Shown: positions 44,539 through 52,856 of the stretch, piece after piece
Layout: the number at the start of each line of letters is the position of its first letter
Position numbering within the stretch: the first letter of the stretch is position 1
Assembly (NCBI RefSeq): GCF_947495725.1
Contig: NZ_CANLZZ010000009.1
Location: 28,724 to 92,723 of the forward strand
Length of the DNA: 64,000 nt
Source of the DNA: an uncultured Lutibacter sp.
GTDB taxonomy: Bacteria; Bacteroidota; Bacteroidia; Flavobacteriales; Flavobacteriaceae
Direction of reading: 5' to 3'
The notes under the pieces: generated by a model
Databases searched by the model: none
What the model saw: only the letters and a program-made list of their open reading frames with translations
Told to the model about the DNA's origin: nothing
Position numbers and translations under genes: made by a program

Positions 44539-45558
44539 TTAAATTTTAGCTGATTTTACAGTTTTTATAATTCTTGCAGCAACTTTATATGGATCTGCAT
44601 TTGAAGCTGGTCTACGGTCTTCTAACCAACCTTTCCAACCTTTTTGCACTACCATAATTGGTATACGAATTGAAGCTCCACGATCAGAAATTCCATATGA
44701 AAAGTCTGAAATAGATTGAGTTTCATGTTTACCAGTTAAACGTTGATCGTTAAATGCACCATAAACTTCAATATGTTCTTTTGTTACAGGACGAAATGCC
44801 TCGCAAATAGCCTCGTAAGTCTCTTTAGAACCGCATGTTCTTAATGTTGTATTAGAGAAGTTAGCGTGCATACCAGAACCATTCCAGTCAGTATCACCAA
44901 GTGGTTTAGGGTGGTATTCAATATAGTAATTGTGTTTTTCAGTTAATCTATCTAATAAATATCTAGAAACCCAAATTTCATCACCAGCTTTTTTCGCTCC
45001 TTTAGCAAATAATTGGTATTCCCATTGTCCACAAGCAACTTCTTGATTAATACCTTCAAAGTTTAAACCAGCTTGAATACAAAGATCAGCATGTTCTTCA
45101 ACTAAATCACGACCATGAGTGTTTAAACCACCTACAGAACAGTAATACATTCCTTGAGGTTTTGGGTAACCACCTCTAGGGAATCCTAATGGTAATTCTG
45201 TTTTAACATCCATAATAAAATACTCTTGCTCAAATCCAAACCAGAAGTCATCATTATCATCATCAATAGTAGCTCTACCATTAGATGGGTGTGGAGTTCC
45301 ATCAGCATTCATTACTTCAGTCATTACTAAATAACCGTTAATACGATCTGGATCAGGATAAATAGCAACTGGTTTTAAAACACAGTCAGAAGAACCTCCT
45401 TCAGCTTGTTTTGTAGATGAACCATCAAAAGACCACAATCCAATTTCATCAAGAGTTCCTTGGAAATTTTCATGCTCCTCAACTTTAGTTTTACTTCTTA
45501 AGTTTTGTGTTGGTAAATAACCATCCAACCAAAGGTATTCTAATTTTATTTTTGCCAT
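44539..45558 (-). CDS. glutamine synthetase, type II (eukaryotic-like, short)
   Basis: A 339-residue glutamine synthetase that makes glutamine from glutamate, ammonia and ATP. The short length and motifs such as WSFDGSSTKQAEGGSSDCVLKPVA, WFGFEQEYFIMD, GINQEVACGQWEYQ and GSGMHANFSN place it in the GSII group known from eukaryotes and some bacteria, including Bacteroidota. GSII enzymes lack the adenylylation loop of GSI. It is divergent from a GSIII gene, with a shared palindrome in between. Confidence 0.94.
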   Translation of the reverse strand: MAKIKLEYLWLDGYLPTQNLRSKTKVEEHENFQGTLDEIGLWSFDGSSTKQAEGGSSDCVLKPVAIYPDPDRINGYLVMTEVMNADGTPHPSNGRATIDDDNDDFWFGFEQEYFIMDVKTELPLGFPRGGYPKPQGMYYCSVGGLNTHGRDLVEEHADLCIQAGLNFEGINQEVACGQWEYQLFAKGAKKAGDEIWVSRYLLDRLTEKHNYYIEYHPKPLGDTDWNGSGMHANFSNTTLRTCGSKETYEAICEAFRPVTKEHIEVYGAFNDQRLTGKHETQSISDFSYGISDRGASIRIPIMVVQKGWKGWLEDRRPASNADPYKVAARIIKTVKSAKI

Positions 45559-45596
45559 GTTATAAATAATTTTTAATGTTTACAAAATAATTTTGA

Positions 45597-45769
45597 CAAA
45601 AATAATTATTTATACCATACAATAAAAATTTAAGGGGTTAAAAATATTTAATACATATTATTTTTGTCGATACCCTATTTTTTTATAGGGTAATTGTAAA
45701 AAAATTAAAAAATATACTAAAAAATGATATTTATTTATAAATTATATTTTTAATTTTCTTGTATCTTCG
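45597..45769. promoter_or_regulatory. divergent glutamine synthetase promoters with central palindrome
   Basis: The minus-strand -7 element is TATTTTTG (45604 to 45597) for GSII and the plus-strand one TATCTTCG (45762-45769) for GSIII. Midway lies TACCCTAT-N6-ATAGGGTA (45671-45678 and 45685-45692), a perfect 8+8 inverted repeat. It is 77.5 bases from one -7 element and 80.5 from the other, a symmetric place for one regulator to act on both genes. No known nitrogen regulator motif was recognised. Confidence 0.6.
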
Positions 45770-45790
45770 TATTAAATATAAATTATTAGA

Positions 45791-47977
45791 ATGGCAACAT
45801 TAAGATTTAAAGCAATTCAGCTTGCGCAAAATAGAAAACCGGTTAAGGTAAATGAAGTAAAAAAACGTTCAGAAATTTTTGGAGAAAACGTTTTTAATGA
45901 AAATACCATGCGTCAATATTTAACATCTGAAGCCTTTAAAGGTGTTATGAGTGCTATTGAGCATGGAAAAAAAATTGATCGAAAAATTGCAGATCAGGTG
46001 TCGTCGTCTATGAAAGAATGGGCCTTGTCAAAAGGAGTTACCCATTATACACACTGGTTTCAACCGTTAACAGGTGCTACTGCAGAAAAACACGATGCTT
46101 TTTTTGAAACAATTGGTAATGGAATGGCAGTTGAAAAATTTGGAGGAAGTCAATTAGTGCAACAAGAACCAGATGCTTCTAGTTTTCCTCATGGTGGAAT
46201 AAGAAATACTTTTGAGGCAAGGGGATATACGGCCTGGGACCCAACTTCACCTGCTTTTATTTATGGAACGACTTTATGTATTCCAACAATTTTTGTGTCA
46301 TACACAGGAGAAGCTTTGGATTATAAAACACCTTTATTAAAAGCATTGCATGCTGTGGATGATGCAGCAACTGCAGTTTGTAAGTATTTCGATAAAAATG
46401 TGAAGAAGGTTTCTTCTTCATTAGGTTGGGAGCAAGAGTACTTTTTAATAGATAAAGCATTGGCTGGAAGCAGACCAGATATAAATTTAACAGGTAGAAC
46501 ATTGTTGGGGCATTCCCCAGCAAAAGGGCAACAATTAGATGATCATTATTTTGGATCCATACCAACAAGAGCATATAATTTTATGCGCGACTTGGAAAAT
46601 GAGTGTATGTTGTTGGGTATCCCTGCGAAAACCAGGCATAATGAGGTTGCTCCAAATCAGTTTGAGTTAGCTCCAATTTATGAAGAAGCTAATTTAGCTG
46701 TTGATCATAACTCATTATTAATGGACGTTATGGGACGTGTGGCATTGCGTCATGATTTTAAAGTGTTGTTACATGAAAAACCATTTGCAGGAGTTAATGG
46801 ATCGGGAAAACATAATAATTGGTCGCTTTCAACAGATACAAATGTTAATTTATTGGGGCCTGGAAAAACCCCTATGAGTAATCTGCAATTTCTAACATTT
46901 TTTATAAACACCATAAAGGCTGTACATAATAACGAAGAATTATTACGTGCTGCTATTGCATCTGCAAGCAACGATCATAGATTGGGTGCAAATGAAGCGC
47001 CTCCAGCTATTATTTCTGTTTTTATTGGGGAGCAATTAACAAATGTTTTAGAAGAGCTAGAAGGTGTTACAAAAGGGAAACTATCGCCTGAGGAAAAGAC
47101 CGACTTAAAATTGAATGTTGTTGGAAAAATACCAGATGTATTATTAGATAACACAGATAGAAATAGAACTTCTCCGTTTGCTTTTACAGGTAATAAGTTC
47201 GAGTTTAGAGCAGTAGGCTCTATTGCAAATTGTGCCAACCCAATGACCGTATTAAATACTATTGTGGCAAAACAGCTAAAAGATTTTAAGGTTGAAGTTG
47301 ATGCATTAATCGATAAGAAAGATTTAAAAAAGGATGAGGCTATATTTAACGTTCTTAGAGAGTATATAAAATCAGTAAAAAATATTTTATTTGAAGGAAA
47401 TGGTTACGGTATTGAATGGGAAAAGGAAGCTAAAAAGAGAGGGTTGAGCAATAATAAAACAACACCGGAAGCTTTGAAAGCAAGAATTTCAAAAAAATCG
47501 ATTGAATTATTTGAAGAAATGGGAGTAATGTCGAGGAAAGAAACCGAAGCACGATATGAAATTGAGATGGAAGAATACACAAAGCGTATACAAATTGAAT
47601 CTAGAGTTTTAGGAGATATAGCTGGGAACCACGTTGTTCCAACTGCGGTACGTTACCAAAATATGTTAATTAAAAATGTTTCGGGTTTAAAAGAAATATT
47701 TGGAAAAGATTTTGAAGAGCATGCTAAAGAGCAAATAGGATTAATAAAACTTATATCAAGTCATATTGAAGCTATTCATATAAAAATTGATGCAATGATT
47801 GCTGCTCGAAAAAAAGCAAATAAATTAACTAAAATTGAAGAAAAGGCAGCAAGTTATTGTACAAAGGTAAAGCCTTTTTTAGAGGAAATAAGATATCATT
47901 GCGATAAATTAGAGCTCATGGTTGATGACGAATTATGGCCTTTAACCAAATATAGAGAACTTCTTTTTGCAAGATAG
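45791..47977 (+). CDS. glnN: glutamine synthetase, type III
   Basis: A 728-residue GSIII enzyme, the large dodecameric form common in Bacteroidota. Motifs include FGENVFNENTMRQYL near the start, GWEQEYFLID, RHNEVAPNQFELAPIYEEAN, VNGSGKHNNWSL, LGANEAPPAIISVFIG and NRTSPFAFTGNKFEFRAVGS. A long C-terminal helical part (about 560-728) is typical. It performs the same reaction as the divergent GSII; the two may be used under different ammonia supply. A terminator follows. Confidence 0.95.
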   Translation: MATLRFKAIQLAQNRKPVKVNEVKKRSEIFGENVFNENTMRQYLTSEAFKGVMSAIEHGKKIDRKIADQVSSSMKEWALSKGVTHYTHWFQPLTGATAEKHDAFFETIGNGMAVEKFGGSQLVQQEPDASSFPHGGIRNTFEARGYTAWDPTSPAFIYGTTLCIPTIFVSYTGEALDYKTPLLKALHAVDDAATAVCKYFDKNVKKVSSSLGWEQEYFLIDKALAGSRPDINLTGRTLLGHSPAKGQQLDDHYFGSIPTRAYNFMRDLENECMLLGIPAKTRHNEVAPNQFELAPIYEEANLAVDHNSLLMDVMGRVALRHDFKVLLHEKPFAGVNGSGKHNNWSLSTDTNVNLLGPGKTPMSNLQFLTFFINTIKAVHNNEELLRAAIASASNDHRLGANEAPPAIISVFIGEQLTNVLEELEGVTKGKLSPEEKTDLKLNVVGKIPDVLLDNTDRNRTSPFAFTGNKFEFRAVGSIANCANPMTVLNTIVAKQLKDFKVEVDALIDKKDLKKDEAIFNVLREYIKSVKNILFEGNGYGIEWEKEAKKRGLSNNKTTPEALKARISKKSIELFEEMGVMSRKETEARYEIEMEEYTKRIQIESRVLGDIAGNHVVPTAVRYQNMLIKNVSGLKEIFGKDFEEHAKEQIGLIKLISSHIEAIHIKIDAMIAARKKANKLTKIEEKAASYCTKVKPFLEEIRYHCDKLELMVDDELWPLTKYRELLFAR

Positions 47978-47987
47978 AATTAAATAA

Positions 47988-48017
47988 AAAAAACCTGATT
48001 TAAATCAGGTTTTTTTT
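47988..48017 (+). terminator. terminator after glnN
   Basis: AAAAAACCTGATTT and AAATCAGGTTTTTT form a perfect 14-bp stem with essentially no loop beyond its central bases, ending in a T run. Confidence 0.85.
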
Positions 48018-48395
48018 ATTTAAACCATTTATTAAAGGTTTTAAGTAGTTTGTTGTGAAAAATAAATCAGCGATTTTATATGTAACTTAAGTGTCTGAAT
48101 AGAAGCATTCTAAATTACTGAAATTTAATATTTTAATATTTGAAATTAACAAGAGTATAGTTATCTTTAATGTGGAAATTGAAAGTATTAAGTATTAATA
48201 GTTTTCAATTCTAAAAAAAAATGCAATTGCGAAAAAGTATAAGCCTCAAAAATTAAGTTTCTCACCCTACGTTGTAAATTTATATAATTATTTTAAGTTG
48301 GAAATGCAGTATTGTGTTTTGTCTTCTTAAAAATAGTTTGTGCTCCTGTATAAGTTTATTTCACTAAATAATTTATTAATTTAAAAATTTTAATT
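48018..48395. other. leader and promoter region of the first curli module
   Basis: 378 bases without a supported gene. No exact TAnnTTTG element was found near the curlin ATG; AATAGTTTG at 48335-48343 is the closest. CACCCTACGTTGTAAATTT (48263-48281) loosely resembles the ACCCTA repeats ahead of the second module. A long regulated leader would fit curli genes, but nothing here proves it. Confidence 0.35.
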
Positions 48396-49709
48396 ATGAA
48401 AAAATTATTATCTGTGATGGCGATATTTTTCGCTACAACTTTAATTTACTCACAGTCAAACATGAGTGATATTAATTCACGAGGGAAAAAAAATGATGCA
48501 CAAGTAGTACAGCACGGAAATACGAATACTTCTGATATTGATCAAGTAGGTTGGTATAATAAGGCCGATGTAAGTCAAAAAGGACATTTAAATAATGCCG
48601 TTGTTGATCAAATTGGTTCATATTTCAGTTACGCTAAGGTAACTCAAGTTGCAAATAGAAATTCAGCACGTCAAACACAACGTGACTTTTATAATATTGG
48701 TAAAATAGACCAAGATGGGAAGGCAAATGAAGCTGTTCAAAATCAATCAGGTGCTAATTGGTATTCTTGGGGAGGAAATAAAGCTAGTATTATTCAAAGA
48801 GGAAACTCAAACAGAGCGGTTCAAGTACAAAATGCAACTAGATTTGGTTTTACAAAAAATGTAGCTTCTGCCGAACAACATGGTAAAAGCAATTATACTG
48901 TACAACATCAATTTGGTAGTGGTAACAATTCAGCAGTAGATCAAAGAGGTGAAGGTCATCAAGCTTTTGAATATCAAGATGGTTATGCTAATAAATCTAC
49001 AACAAATCAAAAAGGTGGAGGAGAAGATGATGAACCAGAATTAATGACGGCTGATGAAGGTTCAGTTACTGAAGCTCATGAAAGTTATGTGTTCCAACTT
49101 GGAAATGGTAACGTGCAAATGACCGATCAAAAAGGAAATGGAAATGATGCTTATACAAGTCAAATAGGAAATAGAAATACTTCTACAACTAAGCAAACAG
49201 GTCATAATGTATTGAGTTATACGTTGCAGATGGGAGATGGCAATATTGCATATACAGAACAAGCAGGTAATGGAAGTTTTAGTGCTACTTCACAGTTTGG
49301 AGACAAAAACACTTCTTCAACAACACAAGATAGTAAGTCTAATGAAAGTTATGTACTTCAAGTTGGTGATGAAAATGAACAAACAACGTTCCAAACAGGG
49401 AACTCTAATGAGTCTTGGGAATTTCAATATGGTGATGAAAATAGTGCAACCACAGAGCAACACGGTCATGATGGTTGGAGTTTTATAAAACAAAAAGGAA
49501 ATGATAATGAGGCAAATGTTGATCAAAGAGGGCATTTAAACTGGAGTTTAACAATGCAATGTGGAAATGCTAATGAGGCAAGTGTTGTGCAGCGAGGAAT
49601 GGAAAATAGTAGTAAAATATTCCAAAGAGGTTATGGAAACACTTCTGATGTAGTTCAACACGGAGGTGGTGGAAATGGAAATGGTTGTGGAAATGGTGGT
49701 GGACATTAA
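48396..49709 (+). CDS. curlin-repeat amyloid subunit, large (CsgA-like)
   Basis: A 437-residue secreted protein: signal peptide (MKKLLSVMAIFFATTLIYSQ), then almost continuous curlin repeats of the form NxAxVxQxGxxN (for example NNAVVDQIGS, NEANVDQRGHLN, GNTSDVVQHG). These fold into the beta-arches of curli-type functional amyloid outside the cell. An acidic non-repeat insert (GGGEDDEPELMTADEGSVTE, about 202-221) interrupts the array, and the tail is Gly/Asn-rich with a cysteine. It is far longer than E. coli CsgA (about 150). A terminator-like hairpin separates it from the next small gene. Confidence 0.88.
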   Translation: MKKLLSVMAIFFATTLIYSQSNMSDINSRGKKNDAQVVQHGNTNTSDIDQVGWYNKADVSQKGHLNNAVVDQIGSYFSYAKVTQVANRNSARQTQRDFYNIGKIDQDGKANEAVQNQSGANWYSWGGNKASIIQRGNSNRAVQVQNATRFGFTKNVASAEQHGKSNYTVQHQFGSGNNSAVDQRGEGHQAFEYQDGYANKSTTNQKGGGEDDEPELMTADEGSVTEAHESYVFQLGNGNVQMTDQKGNGNDAYTSQIGNRNTSTTKQTGHNVLSYTLQMGDGNIAYTEQAGNGSFSATSQFGDKNTSSTTQDSKSNESYVLQVGDENEQTTFQTGNSNESWEFQYGDENSATTEQHGHDGWSFIKQKGNDNEANVDQRGHLNWSLTMQCGNANEASVVQRGMENSSKIFQRGYGNTSDVVQHGGGGNGNGCGNGGGH

Positions 49710-49731
49710 TTCTAATAATTAATTAAAAAAG

Positions 49732-49756
49732 AAGAGGGGAATATCCCCTCTTTTTT
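49732..49756 (+). terminator. hairpin between curlin and nucleator-like gene, module 1
   Basis: AAGAGGGG (49732-49739), loop AATAT, CCCCTCTT (49745-49752), then a T run. The next gene starts 14 bases later, and no exact promoter element intervenes, so this looks like a partial terminator that lowers expression of the small subunit. Confidence 0.65.
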
Positions 49757-49770
49757 CTAAATCAAAAAGA

Positions 49771-50217
49771 ATGAAGATTTATATTTATTTTTTAGTCTTT
49801 ATTATTTCTCTTTTAACTAATTTTAATTTGTTAGCTCAGGGAACTATTAGTAGTTTTGAATTGTTAAATAATCAGTTTCAATTAAACAACAATCCTAATC
49901 TTTTACTTCAAAATCAAAATCCAGAATTATCAAAAAATATTCAATCTTCAGATAATTTTGTTAACTTAAATCAAGTAGGAAACAACAATAACGTAGAGTT
50001 AAAACAAATTGGGTACGAAGCTCAGTTGGTAAGTCAATTAGGAGATAATAATTATTATGGTTTTATTAATTACTATAATAAAACCCCACTTAATTTAAAT
50101 CTTCTGCAAAAGGGTAATTCTAATTCGCTCCACATTTATGGAGTAAATTCAATTATTAAAAATATTAGTATTATTCAAAAAACAAATTTTAAATCTTTGA
50201 TTATAAAGAATTATTAA
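49771..50217 (+). CDS. small curlin-repeat protein (CsgB-like nucleator), module 1
   Basis: A 148-residue secreted protein: signal peptide (ending LLAQG), an Asn/Gln-rich segment (30-60), then three to four curlin-type units (NLNQVGNNNNVELKQIG, VSQLGDNNYYGFINYYN, LNLLQKGNSNSLHIYG, ISIIQKTNFKSLII). The end is KNY. It is paralogous to the protein at 51670, mainly in the C-terminal half. By size and order it resembles CsgB, which anchors and nucleates curli, but this function is inferred. Confidence 0.72.
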   Translation: MKIYIYFLVFIISLLTNFNLLAQGTISSFELLNNQFQLNNNPNLLLQNQNPELSKNIQSSDNFVNLNQVGNNNNVELKQIGYEAQLVSQLGDNNYYGFINYYNKTPLNLNLLQKGNSNSLHIYGVNSIIKNISIIQKTNFKSLIIKNY

Positions 50218-50617
50218 AATTTTACAAAATTGTTATTCTTAAAGGGTATTTAAATGATTTTTCATTAAAATACCTTTTTTTATTGTAATAAATGTATTGT
50301 TTATATGTTATATGCAACTTATGTTACAAAAGTTGCGGTTTGTTATTGAAATCTTGCAATTCGCAAAGTAGTTGTTTTAAAGTTGTGATTATTAGTAGAA
50401 TAATAGTACTTTAGTCCTGTTTAAACAAATAATGAAGTACTTAATTATTTTATAAGCCCTACTGTTTAAACCCCAAAAAAAAAATTGTATTACCCTATTT
50501 AATGAATTTAAAGGATTTCTAATTTTTAGGATTGTATTATCTGTAAGTTAGTTGTATTACCCTATAAATTTGTGAAATAGAAATTATTTTAATTACTAAC
50601 TATAAAAATTTTTTATT
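50218..50617 (+). promoter_or_regulatory. upstream region of the second curli module with repeated TTGTATTACCCTAT
   Basis: 400 bases without a gene. TTGTATTACCCTAT occurs twice (50485-50498 and 50552-50565), with a degenerate copy TTGTATTATCTGTA between them (50532-50545). The second exact copy runs into TAAATTTG (50565-50572), a consensus -7 element 46 bases before the ATG. A regulator binding these repeats would sit directly on the promoter. The inner ten bases, ATTACCCTAT, also occur inverted at the glutamine synthetase palindrome. Confidence 0.5.
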
Positions 50618-51571
50618 ATGAAAAAACTTATTTTAAGTGTAGCTATGCTATGCGCAACAGCCTTGTTATTTGCACAACAACCACAAAGTCCAAATTGTAT
50701 TGATTGCGAAATTGATCAAGTAATTCCGGCAACAATCGGATCTGGATCTTGGGATAACATAAGTGATTTGGATCAAAGAGGTTATATGAATATGGCACAT
50801 GTTTTACAAGAGGGAGCTGGAAACTATTCCAAAATAGACCAAGATGGTGCAAATTTCGGAGACGGTGGTCATGAAAATAACGCATATGTAAGTCAACAAG
50901 GATTTAATAATCATTCTGATATTGATCACAATGGAGATAGAAATACTGGTAATGTAAATCAAATAGGATGGCGTAATTATACCAAGCAGGTTGTAGGTGT
51001 TGGTTTTGCTGAGGATAATATGGCAAGTTCAACTCAAGCAGGTAGAGCTAATGTAGCTTATCAAAGTCAATACTACGATAATAATACAGCTACTATTTCT
51101 CAAATGGGTAGATTGCCAAATACATGGGGAAATAGAAATTATGCAGAGCAATATCAAAATTCTGGTTCTGATGGAGCTGCTGGAAATACGGCAGAAATTG
51201 CACAAAGAGGAGATGATAATGCGGCACAACAAACTCAAAACGGAAGCAATAATAATGCCTATGCGTTTCAAAGTGGTTATTCAAATACTTCTGTTGAAAA
51301 CCAAACTTCTGTTTCAGGAGGTTTAGCAATGAATGATTCAGATGTAATGCAGTATGGAACAAGTAATAAAGCTTGTATAAATCAAGATGCTATTGGAGCA
51401 GATAATTTAAGTTATGTTTATCAAAGAGGATATATGAATACGGCATTAGTTGATCAAACAACTTCTGCAACTGCTATTGGAAATAACAATAGTAATGTTA
51501 ATCAAGTAGGTAGAATGAATGGAGCCTGCGTAACTCAATACAATCAGAATCCAGCTTATTTTTCTTGGTAA
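50618..51571 (+). CDS. curlin-repeat amyloid subunit (CsgA-like), module 2
   Basis: A 317-residue secreted protein: signal peptide (MKKLILSVAMLCATALLFAQ), then CIDCEID with two cysteines, then curlin repeats (ISDLDQRGYMNMAHVLQEGAGN, AYVSQQGFNNHSDIDHNGDRN, SNVNQVGRMNGACVTQ). Further single cysteines occur in ACINQ and ACVTQ. It should be a second amyloid fibre subunit. The hairpin and the small gene that follow repeat the layout of module 1. Confidence 0.87.
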   Translation: MKKLILSVAMLCATALLFAQQPQSPNCIDCEIDQVIPATIGSGSWDNISDLDQRGYMNMAHVLQEGAGNYSKIDQDGANFGDGGHENNAYVSQQGFNNHSDIDHNGDRNTGNVNQIGWRNYTKQVVGVGFAEDNMASSTQAGRANVAYQSQYYDNNTATISQMGRLPNTWGNRNYAEQYQNSGSDGAAGNTAEIAQRGDDNAAQQTQNGSNNNAYAFQSGYSNTSVENQTSVSGGLAMNDSDVMQYGTSNKACINQDAIGADNLSYVYQRGYMNTALVDQTTSATAIGNNNSNVNQVGRMNGACVTQYNQNPAYFSW

Positions 51572-51588
51572 TAGAAGAATTTAATTTT

Positions 51589-51629
51589 TAATAGAAGAGG
51601 GATTTTAATCCCTCTTCTATTATTTTTTT
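51589..51629 (+). terminator. hairpin between curlin and nucleator-like gene, module 2
   Basis: TAATAGAAGAGGGAT (51589-51603), loop TTTA, ATCCCTCTTCTATTA (51608-51622), then T7. It is a perfect 15-bp stem, placed like the hairpin of module 1 and sharing its GAGGG/CCCTC core. Confidence 0.75.
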
Positions 51630-51669
51630 GTAAATTAGTTGTAGGATATAATAATTTAAAACGAATATT

Positions 51670-52101
51670 ATGAAAAAGAAGTTTGTTTTAACCATTAGCA
51701 TTTTAATATTTGGGATAAATTTCCTTTTTTCTCAAGAAGAAAAGGATTTGTACAAACATTTGTATGAGAATAATTTTTTTATACCAGAAAATAATCATCT
51801 TCAGAATATAAGTAATAACTCTTCCAATGGAACTGGTAATTTTGTTTCCTTAGATCAAATTGGAAATTACAATAATATAGATATTGTTAAAAAGTTTAAT
51901 GCTTCTCAGAAAATTGCACAAATTGGAGATAGAAATAGCTATAATTTCATTAGTTTCTATAGTCGAGAGGCTCTAAATTTAAATGTTTTACAACAAGGTA
52001 ATTCAAATGCACTTCATATTTATGGTGAAAATTCTATAATTAAAAATTTAAGTATTGTTCAAAAATCCAATTTTAAAACTATTATCATAAAAAATTATTA
52101 G
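51670..52101 (+). CDS. small curlin-repeat protein (CsgB-like nucleator), module 2
   Basis: A 143-residue secreted protein with signal peptide (ending FLFSQE) and a few curlin-like units (SLDQIGNYNNIDIV, KIAQIGDRNSYNF, LNVLQQGNSNALHIYG, LSIVQKSNFKTIII), ending KNY. Its C-terminal 60 residues closely match the protein at 49771, showing that the two were duplicated together with their large partners. It is followed 4 bases later by the csgH-csgE fusion gene. Confidence 0.72.
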   Translation: MKKKFVLTISILIFGINFLFSQEEKDLYKHLYENNFFIPENNHLQNISNNSSNGTGNFVSLDQIGNYNNIDIVKKFNASQKIAQIGDRNSYNFISFYSREALNLNVLQQGNSNALHIYGENSIIKNLSIVQKSNFKTIIIKNY

Positions 52102-52105
52102 AATT

Positions 52106-52834
52106 ATGAAACAACTTTATGTAAATATTATTTTTAGTTGTTTAATGTTTTTAACTGGAGTAAGCTATAGTCAATTAAATGAAAAAGTAAAAGGTAAAAT
52201 TAACATTCAAGAAACTGATAATTTAATTCTTATAGAGGCTCAGGCAGAGAATCAAGAGGAAATTTTTCAAGAAAAACTTTATTATAATTTATTGGCTTTA
52301 AAAATGAGTGCTTCAGGAAATTATTCTAGTAATAATCAAGAAGGTGAATTCTCATTAAATCCAAATGAAAGCAAAGTTTTATCGGAAGTTAGAATGAATT
52401 TAGAAAATAATGAAAATTTAAAAATTTATTTATTTATAAAGCAAAATAATAAATTAATTTCAAAAGATTCTTTAGTTGTTATTCCTGCGGAAAACAAAAG
52501 TTCGACTAGAAAAATTAAAAAAGAAGAAGACTTTGTGCTAAAAGGAATTGTAATTGACGATGTAATTACAAAAGTTGGCAAGGATTTTCATGATTATTTT
52601 TATCAAAATTATAGCACTTCGGGAAATATGCATCCATTTATAATTACAATAAAAGAGAAACCTTATTTTGGAAGAAGTAGTATTATAACAGTTACAAGTG
52701 AAGACAGAGTGTTATTTGAGTTTATGTCAAAACCAGATGAAGAATATTTAAGGTCTGCTGTAAAAGCTTCAATCCAAAGAGTTAATCAATATGCAAAACA
52801 AAGAAAAATGTTGTTTAAGAATAGCAGAATTTAA
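52106..52834 (+). CDS. csgE: CsgH-like and CsgE-like domains in one protein
   Basis: A 242-residue periplasmic protein with a signal peptide (ending VSYSQ). Residues about 30-130 resemble CsgH, the amyloid-inhibiting chaperone: LYYNLLALKMSASGNYSSNNQ, then GEFSLNPNESKVLSEVRMNL. Residues about 145-235 are CsgE: GIVIDDVITKVGKDFHDYFY and ITIKEKPYFGRSSIITVTSEDRVLFE. CsgE caps the CsgG channel and delivers curlins. A fusion would hold curlin unfolded at the secretion pore. It starts 4 bases after the nucleator-like gene. Confidence 0.8.
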   Translation: MKQLYVNIIFSCLMFLTGVSYSQLNEKVKGKINIQETDNLILIEAQAENQEEIFQEKLYYNLLALKMSASGNYSSNNQEGEFSLNPNESKVLSEVRMNLENNENLKIYLFIKQNNKLISKDSLVVIPAENKSSTRKIKKEEDFVLKGIVIDDVITKVGKDFHDYFYQNYSTSGNMHPFIITIKEKPYFGRSSIITVTSEDRVLFEFMSKPDEEYLRSAVKASIQRVNQYAKQRKMLFKNSRI

Positions 52835-52856
52835 TTTTTAATTAGTATATTTAGGT

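Noticed and set aside
46257..46574. Antisense frame of 105 codons inside glnN
   Set aside because: It is opposite a strongly conserved gene and lacks any recognisable domain.
49062..49535. Frames in other registers and on the other strand over the curlin gene
   Set aside because: They are compositional shadows of the Gln/Asn/Ser-rich repeats with no signal sequence or family match.
48396..51571. Tandem repeats as possible CRISPR or DNA satellite
   Set aside because: The repeats are imperfect at DNA level, lie in frame in curlin genes, and no cas genes or spacer pattern exist.
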